Source of the DNA: CAVSWN01 sp046728115
GTDB lineage: Bacteria; Acidobacteriota; Vicinamibacteria; Vicinamibacterales; CAVVIG01
Direction of reading: 5' to 3'
Assembly (NCBI GenBank): GCA_046728115.1
Contig: JBKPDW010000073.1
Coordinates: forward strand, 1-27,815
DNA: 27,815 nt
Each line of letters starts with the position of its first letter. The first letter of the stretch is position 1. The position numbers and the translations under genes were made by a program. This document shows positions 1 to 6,229 of this stretch, one piece after another. Below the pieces are notes generated by a model. It saw nothing but the letters and a program-made list of their open reading frames with translations, had not been told where the DNA came from and did not search any database.

Positions 1-74
1 TCGCGTCGATCGCCCTCGCTCGCTTCGACGAACGCACGCGTACCTTGACCGCGGTGGCTCATGCGACGCGCTAG
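1..74 (+). CDS. C-terminal end of a probable IS481-type transposase (partial)
   Basis: An open frame enters from the left edge (first full codon at 3) and stops with TAG at 72-74. Its last residues include ALARFDERTRTL, which resembles the short C-terminal tail of IS481/integrase-core transposases, where a beta-strand segment of the type 'LARFDE' follows the catalytic core. The call rests on about 23 residues plus the terminal-repeat-like sequence that follows at 185-228, so it is an inference. No catalytic residues lie inside the window. The sequence to the left would decide between an intact element and a remnant. Confidence 0.35.
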   Translation, partial: ASIALARFDERTRTLTAVAHATR

Positions 75-184
75 AACCCGGCGTGTGGAAGCTGCCGGAC
101 CTGTGGACGCACAGAACGCGTCCACAAGGTCCTTGGAAAAAGCACACCACGCGTTTTGCACAGCTCCCACACGCATCAACAATG

Positions 185-232
185 TGTTACCTATGTCTTC
201 GGACAAATCTGTTACCTATCTCTCCGACTGTC
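185..232. mobile_element. Probable IS terminal region with 25-bp-spaced direct repeats
   Basis: Two near-identical blocks sit 25 bp apart: TGTTACCTATGTCTTCGGAC at 185-204 and TGTTACCTATCTCTCCGAC at 210-228. Repeated end-binding blocks of this kind are known at the tips of some IS481/IS21-type elements, and the pair directly follows the putative transposase tail. The outer tip is probably near 228-232, just before the heptamer repeat. The other end of the element lies outside the window, so a target duplication cannot be checked. Confidence 0.45.
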
Positions 233-235
233 CGG

Positions 236-249
236 ACTTCTGACTTCTG
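236..249. repeat. Two tandem ACTTCTG heptamers after the stop of the lyase-like gene
   Basis: ACTTCTG occurs twice in tandem at 236-242 and 243-249, nine bases beyond the 3' end (259) of the minus-strand gene and directly next to the probable IS tip. The same heptamer forms a longer array at 23850-23877, also immediately after the stop of a minus-strand gene. Two copies alone could be chance; the second locus makes it more credible. Confidence 0.6.
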
Positions 250-258
250 ATTAGCCGT

Positions 259-1335
259 CTATTTTGTCGAAGGCGGAGTCGTGCCTTTGATGGTGATCTT
301 CTCGACGGTCCACGTCGAGCAGTCGCCCTTGTAGATCACCGTGTCCGATTCGCAATGCAGCTCGTGGACGAGGCAGCCGGCCTGTCCGTGGCCTTCGCTC
401 GTCTGCGCCCATCCGAGCAGGCTGCCATTCAGATCGGCTTTGTACAGTTTGCCGTTGCCGTCGCCGCTGAACAAGTACTGCGTTTGTCCGGGCGACACGC
501 AGACGCTCCATGGCGCCCCGACGGTGCTGATGATGCGCACAGGATTCAGATCGGAGTCGAAGACCTGGATCCGCCGGTTACCCCGATCGGCCACGTAGAT
601 GTTGCCCTTGGCGTCCGACGTGATCGCATGCGGGGTGTTGAACTGATTCGGACCGGCGCCCCTCGTGCCGAGCGCCTTGACCCACTTGCCGTCCTTGCCG
701 ATTTTCACAACCCGGGAATTGTTGTACCCGTCGCTCACGAAAATGTTGCCCTGCGGATCCCACGTCACGTCGGTCGGGCGGTTGAAGGTCCCCATGTTGC
801 CGGCCGGGTAGCGTTCCGTTTCTTTTTCGCCGCGCTCGGTGAACCGCTCGAGGTAGTCGATCGCCTCCGTCTTTCGCCCGAGGACCATCGCCACCTGGCC
901 CTGGGGATTGAATTTGACGACCATGTTCGCGCCCTCGTCGGTCATCCACACGTTGTCCTGCTTATCGACACGCACGGTGTGCGCGAACGACGCAGCGTAG
1001 TTGTCGGGACCCCACTGTTTGACGAATTTGAGATTCTGATCGAACTCGAAGAGCTGCGATGCCGTGGCGCCCTTCGCCGGCCCCACGTTTCCGCTGCGTG
1101 TGAACACGTACAAGTGGCCTTTGGAATCCTTCGCAACGCCGACCGCCTCGCCGATGGTGTGCCCTGGCACCGCGAGGTTCAAGACGTCCTCGGTCACCTG
1201 CAGCCGGGGCGTGGCCTTCTCGAGTTCCGCTTGCTTTGCCATGGCGGCCTGCTGCTCCGGACTCGGGCCCCCACGTTGAGCGTGGCTGAGGGCGCCCAAC
1301 AGCATGACAACAACAACGACGAGAGTCCGTTTCAC
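259..1335 (-). CDS. Exported peptidyl-alpha-hydroxyglycine amidating-lyase (PAL)-like NHL beta-propeller protein
   Basis: A 358-residue protein starting at GTG 1335, chosen because AAGGAGGT lies about 6 nt upstream; the frame stays open further upstream but without a site. Residues 1-19 are a signal peptide. The rest is a six-bladed NHL-type propeller. Key residues of human PAL appear in matching contexts: Arg80 (VFTRSG), His119 (FAHTVRVD), Tyr204 (DGYNNSRV), His236 (NTPHAI), Arg251 (ADRGNRRIQ) and a His near 324-327 (VHELHC). In the eukaryotic enzyme the arginines and tyrosine act in catalysis and the three histidines bind zinc, cleaving C-terminal hydroxyglycine to a peptide amide and glyoxylate. 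No monooxygenase partner domain is present. It is last in the cytochrome-PQQ dehydrogenase operon, 94 bp after the dehydrogenase. The family call is firm; the substrate in bacteria is unknown. Confidence 0.85.
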   Translation of the reverse strand: MKRTLVVVVVMLLGALSHAQRGGPSPEQQAAMAKQAELEKATPRLQVTEDVLNLAVPGHTIGEAVGVAKDSKGHLYVFTRSGNVGPAKGATASQLFEFDQNLKFVKQWGPDNYAASFAHTVRVDKQDNVWMTDEGANMVVKFNPQGQVAMVLGRKTEAIDYLERFTERGEKETERYPAGNMGTFNRPTDVTWDPQGNIFVSDGYNNSRVVKIGKDGKWVKALGTRGAGPNQFNTPHAITSDAKGNIYVADRGNRRIQVFDSDLNPVRIISTVGAPWSVCVSPGQTQYLFSGDGNGKLYKADLNGSLLGWAQTSEGHGQAGCLVHELHCESDTVIYKGDCSTWTVEKITIKGTTPPSTK

Positions 1336-1429
1336 GGTGTACCTCCTTGTTACAGGGTCGCGCGAACCGCAGCGGTGCACGTTACCACAAGCGGTACAGC
1401 GCCTACCCCCCTTTACTTCTGTGCACCCG

Positions 1430-3076
1430 TCAGCGCCCAGCGCCGCGGGCCGCCGACGAAGCGGTGTCCGGCAGCGCGAACGTGAACACAGCGGCGCCGG
1501 CAGGAATCGTGATGAATTGACGGCCGTCAACCTCGTAGCTGATTGCCGCGCTGTGGACGTCGGCGCCGAGCGGCACGTGCCAGAGATCCTTGCCGGTTTC
1601 GGCGTCGAGCGCGATGAAATTGCCCTGCCCATCGCCGGAGAACACCAATCCGCCGCCAGTCGAGAACACGCCCGCCCACGCGCCTGAAAATTCACGAAAT
1701 TCCCAACGCGTCGCGCCCGTCTTCGGATCGACCGCACGGACTGCCGCCTCGTCGTGCTCGTCGGGAAGCGCAAAGAACGCGCTGCCGATGTAGGGACGGC
1801 CCGGACGATGCGGCGGCTCGAGTTTTTCGTCGGCCATGAACGTGTCGCATTGTTCCTTGCTGAAGAAGTACACGAGCCGTGTCTTCGGGCTGTACGACGG
1901 CTGGTGCCAGTTCGTCCCGCCCGTGCCGCTTGGACAGACACGGTTGCCCTCAGGCGTGGGATCCGTGTTCGGCGCCACGACCGGCCGTCCGTTCGCGTCC
2001 AGTTCTTTCGCCCAGGTGACCTGTGTGTACGGCCGTCCAATCAGATAGGCGCCGTTGGCGCGGTCGAGGACGTAGAAGAACCCGTTTCGATTCGGTACGG
2101 CGACCAGTTTGCGCGGCTGTCCGGCAACAGTTTCATCGAACAGAATCGGAGTGTGAGTGGAATCCCAATCGTGGACGTCGTGCGGCGTGAACTGAAAATG
2201 CCACTTCAACGTGCCGGTGTCGGGATCGAGTGCAAGCAGCGAGTCGGAGTCCAAGTTGTCGCCGGCTCGATTCGCACCGTACATCTGCGGTCCGGGATTT
2301 CCGGTGCCCCAGTACAGCGTGTTCAACTCCGGATCGTACGATCCGGTCACCCACGTGGGGGCGCCGCCTCGCTTCCACGAGTCGCCCTTCCACGTGTCGT
2401 TGCCGCGTTCACCTTCGCCGGGAATCGTGTAGAAGCGCCAGACGCGGTTGCCCGACTCTGCGTCGTACGCATCGATGAAGCCGCGGATCCCGTACTCGCC
2501 GCCCGCGACGCCGATGATTATTTTGTCTTTGACGGCCAGCGGCGCGCCGGTAAAGCTGTATCCCTTGTCGGCGTCCGCGGCGGCCACGTCCCACCGCACG
2601 CGCCCGGTTCTGGCATCGAGGGCGACGACGTGCGCATCGAGCGTCCCCATGAACACACGATCGCCCAACGCCGCGAAGCCGCGATTCTGTGGGCCGCAGC
2701 AGAGCGACATCTGCTTCGGCAGGGCCCGTTCGTAGTGCCACAACGGCCGGCCGGTGCGGACGTCGAGCGCGAACGCGTGATTCTGGGGCGTGGTCAAATA
2801 CATGATGCCATCGACGACCAGGGGTGTCGTCTCGTGCCAGCCGCGTATTCCGGTCTGGAACACCCACTGCAGGGCGAGCCGCTGCACGTTCGTCCGATTG
2901 ATTTGGTCGAGCGCCGTGTAACGCGTCCCGTCGTACCGTCCTGAATAGGTCAGCCATTGCTGCGGCTCTCGGGCGGCGTTCACGAGGCGGTCGCTCGTCA
3001 CTTGCGCCGTCAGCGGTGCGGTGGCGAGTGCCACCAGACAGAGCACGCCGCTGCTGAGGAGGCGTCTACCGATCAT
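1430..3076 (-). CDS. PQQ-dependent alcohol dehydrogenase-type quinoprotein, periplasmic
   Basis: A 548-residue protein with a signal peptide (about 1-24) and an eight-bladed quinoprotein propeller. Visible hallmarks are adjacent cysteines Cys126-Cys127 (SLCCGPQNRG), which form the vicinal disulfide over PQQ; Glu194 (AGGEYGIRGF) and Asn260 (WGTGNP), in the places of the calcium ligands; and an Asp-rich catalytic segment at 300-305 (HDVHDWD). Tryptophan-docking repeats such as ALDARTGRVRWD recur along the chain. There is no fused C-terminal haem c domain, so electrons probably pass to the cytochrome encoded just upstream, whose stop overlaps this start by 11 bp. The ribosome site (AAAGGCGG, distant) is weak, consistent with translational coupling. 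It would oxidise an alcohol or aldehyde in the periplasm; the substrate cannot be read. An acidobacterial 'empty' quinoprotein lacking PQQ is less likely because the ligand positions look intact. Confidence 0.88.
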   Translation of the reverse strand: MIGRRLLSSGVLCLVALATAPLTAQVTSDRLVNAAREPQQWLTYSGRYDGTRYTALDQINRTNVQRLALQWVFQTGIRGWHETTPLVVDGIMYLTTPQNHAFALDVRTGRPLWHYERALPKQMSLCCGPQNRGFAALGDRVFMGTLDAHVVALDARTGRVRWDVAAADADKGYSFTGAPLAVKDKIIIGVAGGEYGIRGFIDAYDAESGNRVWRFYTIPGEGERGNDTWKGDSWKRGGAPTWVTGSYDPELNTLYWGTGNPGPQMYGANRAGDNLDSDSLLALDPDTGTLKWHFQFTPHDVHDWDSTHTPILFDETVAGQPRKLVAVPNRNGFFYVLDRANGAYLIGRPYTQVTWAKELDANGRPVVAPNTDPTPEGNRVCPSGTGGTNWHQPSYSPKTRLVYFFSKEQCDTFMADEKLEPPHRPGRPYIGSAFFALPDEHDEAAVRAVDPKTGATRWEFREFSGAWAGVFSTGGGLVFSGDGQGNFIALDAETGKDLWHVPLGADVHSAAISYEVDGRQFITIPAGAAVFTFALPDTASSAARGAGR

Positions 3077-3920
3077 GTTGCGAGCCGCCTTTCTTTGCCG
3101 ATCCAGCGCGGAGCGTCTGCAGATAAGCCACGAGATCGTCGAGGTCTGCGCCGGTCAAACGGTTCGCGTCGTAGGTCGGCATCAGCGATCGGTTCTCGTG
3201 CTTGAAACTCTTCAGTGACTTCTTGTCAAGGCTGTGGACGCGCTCGTTCATGTCCATCACCTGTACGGTGAATGTATCCTCGTTCATCGCGACGCCGACG
3301 ATCGTCGCGCCGTCGGAGGTCACCGCGGTCACCGTGTCGTACTTGAGCGTCGCGTCGCCGGCGACGCGACTCTCGCTCAGGTGTTTGCCTGGCTCGCGGA
3401 TGGATTCGATGATGTACGCGCGCGCGCGGGCCGATCCGACGGTTGTCAGCTCGGGGCCGATGCGACCGCCGCGGCCGTTGACGATGTGGCACGACGAGCA
3501 CCGCTGAACGCCAAAGAACAGTGTTTCCCCCCGCTGCGCATCGCCCGCAATCGGCGTCGCCGGCTGCAGCAGCGTGCGCAGGTAGGCGATGACCTGCCAG
3601 ACTTCCTCCTCGGTCAGCCTGTTGGGCGGCATCGCCGTACCCTGGATGCCGTCTGTAATGGTGGTGGCGAGCTCGGCGTCCGATCCGCCATGGCTCCATG
3701 ACCCGGTGGTGAGATCCGGACCACGCATCCCGCCGCGCGCCGACACACCGTGGCAGAACACGCATTCCTGGCGAAACAGCACGGCGCCCTGCGTGATCGC
3801 CTTCGGATCACCGGCCAGCGGATTGGTGCGCGCAGGCGAAGGTGTTTGCGCGCGTAGAGTAATCGACGTCGCCACGACGAACGGAAAGGTGACCCACAGG
3901 TGGACGCTGCTCATACGCAT
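3066..3920 (-). CDS. Dihaem c-type cytochrome with a PVC/Acidobacteria-type haem-binding domain
   Basis: A 284-residue exported protein. ATG at 3920 is preferred because GAGGTGAG lies about 6 nt upstream; a GTG at 3929 in the same frame overlaps that site. After a signal peptide ending near 24 come two haem c sites: Cys53-His57 (CVFCH), with a probable axial Met97 (TAMPPN), and Cys141-His145 (CSSCH). The second half (about 125-235) matches the putative haem-binding domain common in Planctomycetes, Verrucomicrobia and Acidobacteria (TIGR02603 type), with the GPELTTVG and NEDTFTVQVMD segments. It is first in the operon and overlaps the PQQ dehydrogenase by 11 bp, so it is the likely electron acceptor for that enzyme, passing electrons towards the terminal oxidase. 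Confidence 0.88.
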   Translation of the reverse strand: MRMSSVHLWVTFPFVVATSITLRAQTPSPARTNPLAGDPKAITQGAVLFRQECVFCHGVSARGGMRGPDLTTGSWSHGGSDAELATTITDGIQGTAMPPNRLTEEEVWQVIAYLRTLLQPATPIAGDAQRGETLFFGVQRCSSCHIVNGRGGRIGPELTTVGSARARAYIIESIREPGKHLSESRVAGDATLKYDTVTAVTSDGATIVGVAMNEDTFTVQVMDMNERVHSLDKKSLKSFKHENRSLMPTYDANRLTGADLDDLVAYLQTLRAGSAKKGGSQHDR

Positions 3921-4032
3921 TTGTCTCACCTCGAGCGTGGAGTGGATGGCCGGTTGCCCTGTGTCGCCGACCCTGCAGGCCGCGAGTCTATCATCGGTCG
4001 CCGTGGCGCGACGAGCCGTAGATCCATGGAGT

Positions 4033-5205
4033 TCAACCGGCCGCCGCCTGAACGAGCGCCTCGGTCAGCTCGGCGGCCGTCGTGCGATTCAACGTCTCGT
4101 TGACACCGACGAGAAACGCGCCTTGCTGCGGCTCCGGCATCATCACGCCGCGCGCCGCGAGGCGCTTCTGGAACGCCACCGGATCGCCGGAGGGAGCTTT
4201 CAGGCGGAACAAATTCGTGCCGGACGGAATCCGTTCGATAGAAAAGCCTCCGCGCTGACGCAGCGTGGCGATTACGTCTTCGGAGGTTTTGACCGCGCGG
4301 CTGTACCGGTCGCTGAAGCCGTCCAGGTAGTGACGCGCCACAGCGGCGAACGGCCAGACGTGATTGAGGCCGCCGCCAAACATCCGGCGCCCATGATACA
4401 TCCCGTCGAGCAGATCGCGGGGACCCGCCAGGATCGCGCCAGACGCCGCGTTGAAGTATTTGTACAGCGACACGTATACCGTGTCGAACGGCGCCGCCGT
4501 CTTCGCGACATCCTCGCCGGTATACGCGGCCTGCAGAAACAACCGCGCGCCGTCGAGATGCAGCTTGATACCTTCGCGCTTCGCGATCGCGAGCACCTTC
4601 GCGAGCTCCGCCGGATCGAACCGCTCGCCTAGCTTGCGCCGCACCGGCGTCTCGACCGCGATCACCGAGATACGCGACACGACACGCGCGCCCTTCGTTT
4701 CGTCGATGACCCGTTGAACATCGTCGGCCGTAAACGTCGCGCGTCCTGGCGCGAGCGGCACGAGCGTGAGGTTGCTCAACGTCTGCGCGCAATCGCCTTC
4801 GTCCTGGTAGAAATGGCTCTGTTCCTGAACGAGGACGCGGCTAGGCGTTCCGGCGAGCGCACGCACGGCCATGTGGTTCGCCAGCGTGCCGGTCGGCATG
4901 AACACTGCCCGTTCCTTCCCGAGCAGGCGCGCACACTGCGCCTCGAGGTCCTCGACGATTCCGCCGAGCGAGTACGAGTCGGTTGAGAATCCTTTTTCGT
5001 CTGCCAGCCGTGCGAGAAGCCGAGCGTATTGCGATGCAGTCAGCCCGAGACCGTCACCACTCAACCGGATCAACCCTCCGTCGCCCTCGGGAGAGCGTCC
5101 CGCGGTTGCGGTCTGAGCGGCGAGCGATGGAGCGCCGGCGGCCGCCCACGCGCTTCCGGCCATCGCGCCGACCTCGAGAAACCGCCGGCGATTCATCGTC
5201 TTCAT
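4033..5205 (-). CDS. Tat-exported PLP-dependent threonine aldolase / beta-eliminating lyase family protein
   Basis: A 390-residue protein; ATG 5205 is preceded by GGAGGA at about 6 nt. The N-terminus carries a twin-arginine signal (MNRRRFLEVGAMAGSAW), so the folded, cofactor-loaded enzyme would be exported. The remainder is a fold-type I PLP enzyme: the phosphate-binding MPTGTLAN (103-110), the HLDGAR motif (216-221) with Asp218 facing the PLP ring nitrogen, and Lys249 in VSLYKYF as the Schiff-base lysine. Low-specificity threonine aldolases usually show SLSKGLG and a GGGMRQ motif; here these read SLYKYFN and GGGLNHVW, so the substrate may differ. Known family reactions are retro-aldol cleavage of beta-hydroxy amino acids. 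It stands alone on the minus strand, divergent from the ThuA lipoprotein gene. Confidence 0.85.
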   Translation of the reverse strand: MKTMNRRRFLEVGAMAGSAWAAAGAPSLAAQTATAGRSPEGDGGLIRLSGDGLGLTASQYARLLARLADEKGFSTDSYSLGGIVEDLEAQCARLLGKERAVFMPTGTLANHMAVRALAGTPSRVLVQEQSHFYQDEGDCAQTLSNLTLVPLAPGRATFTADDVQRVIDETKGARVVSRISVIAVETPVRRKLGERFDPAELAKVLAIAKREGIKLHLDGARLFLQAAYTGEDVAKTAAPFDTVYVSLYKYFNAASGAILAGPRDLLDGMYHGRRMFGGGLNHVWPFAAVARHYLDGFSDRYSRAVKTSEDVIATLRQRGGFSIERIPSGTNLFRLKAPSGDPVAFQKRLAARGVMMPEPQQGAFLVGVNETLNRTTAAELTEALVQAAAG

Positions 5206-5351
5206 ATCAACTCCTCCGCGGATCTGGCTCGCTCACAGACATCAATTATGAGGTCGGCCCGCGTCGCGACACACCACGCTCGCAGTCAGCTCACGGTGCC
5301 ACTGACCGATAAGCGTGGAGCAGGTCGAGGTGGCAGTGCAAGACGTGAAGC

Positions 5352-5357
5352 GATAAT
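5352..5357 (+). promoter_or_regulatory. Possible -10 element (GATAAT) of the ThuA gene
   Basis: GATAAT lies 22 nt before the GTG start at 5380, in the divergent 174-bp gap. No TTGACA-like -35 is visible at 16-18 bp, so this is only a positional and sequence match. Confidence 0.3.
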
Positions 5358-5379
5358 CTGGTTTGCGCGGAGTAACGCA

Positions 5380-6153
5380 GTGCGAACCGCCATCGTCGTT
5401 CTCCTTGCGCTGTTGATCGGTTGCGGAGGGGCTACGCCCCGGTCGCCGGTTGCTGCCAGTTCGGCGGCGCCTGCCCCGCCGTCGAACCCGGCGCCGGCCG
5501 CACCGATCCGGGCATTGATGCTCACGGCGACCGCGGGTTTCCGGCACGATTCAATTTCCACGGCCAGAACCGTCGTCGCCGCCCTCGCCGCGCGGAGCGG
5601 CGACTTCACCGTCACCGCCACCGAGGACCTCGCCGAGGTGACCGCGGCGCGCCTGGCGATGGTCGACGTGCTGATGTTCGTGTTGACCACGGGCGAGCTG
5701 GCGTTCGACGAGGGACAGAAGCGTGCGATCGCGGACTTCGTCGCGGCCGGCGGCGGCTTCGTCGGCGTGCACAGCGCGTCCGACACCTTGTACGAATGGC
5801 CCGAGTACGGCCGCCTCGTCGGCGCGTACTTCAAAGAACACCCGTGGACGCAGCTGGCGGCCGTTACTGTCGACGATCGCACGCATCCGACAACCGTCTC
5901 GCTTGGCGCACGGTTCTCGCTGATGGAGGAGTTTTACACGTTTCGCGAGAACCCGAGACCGCTCGTGCACGTCCTGCTGTCGCTGGATCCGTCGTCAGTT
6001 GGCACGGCGGGAGACTTCCCGCTGGCGTGGACGCAGTCGATCGGCCGCGGCCGGTCCTACTACAACGCGCTGGGACACTTCAGCGAAACATGGAACGACG
6101 TACGGTTCCAGACACAGATCGAGGCGGCGATTCGGTGGGCAGCGGGTCGATGA
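5380..6153 (+). CDS. ThuA-domain (trehalose utilization-like) lipoprotein
   Basis: A 257-residue protein starting at GTG 5380 with GGAG at 5369-5372; the frame is open upstream but those residues look non-coding. The first 15 residues form a lipoprotein signal ending in the lipobox LIGC (Cys15), followed by an Ala/Pro/Ser-rich linker to about residue 45, as expected for a membrane-tethered periplasmic protein. The rest is a ThuA/class I glutamine-amidotransferase-like fold: ALMLTATAGFRHDS, then DVLMFVLTTGELAFDEGQ, GGGFVGVHSASDT, and the closing GRGRSYYNALGHFSETW. The family has been linked to sugar metabolism, but the biochemical reaction is poorly defined. In Acidobacteria and Planctomycetes such domains are often exported. 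Convergent with TonB receptor 1. Confidence 0.85.
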   Translation: MRTAIVVLLALLIGCGGATPRSPVAASSAAPAPPSNPAPAAPIRALMLTATAGFRHDSISTARTVVAALAARSGDFTVTATEDLAEVTAARLAMVDVLMFVLTTGELAFDEGQKRAIADFVAAGGGFVGVHSASDTLYEWPEYGRLVGAYFKEHPWTQLAAVTVDDRTHPTTVSLGARFSLMEEFYTFRENPRPLVHVLLSLDPSSVGTAGDFPLAWTQSIGRGRSYYNALGHFSETWNDVRFQTQIEAAIRWAAGR

Positions 6154-6229
6154 CGTACGGAGCCGGCTCGAACGCGAGCTGCGCATTGCGTAATATTCAA
6201 CGGGCTCTTTTCTCAGCTCATTACCGCGC

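Noticed and set aside
1336..2040. Upstream extension of the lyase-like frame to 2040
   Set aside because: The added residues overlap the PQQ gene, are Arg/Ser/Thr-rich and precede an internal start with an ideal ribosome site and signal peptide.
1754..2944. 396-codon open frame on the plus strand
   Set aside because: It is antisense to the PQQ dehydrogenase, which has all its family motifs.
6166..6185. GCTCG-AACG-CGAGC stem between ThuA and TonB receptor 1 as a terminator
   Set aside because: The short stem lacks a U-tract and is easily expected by chance at this GC content.
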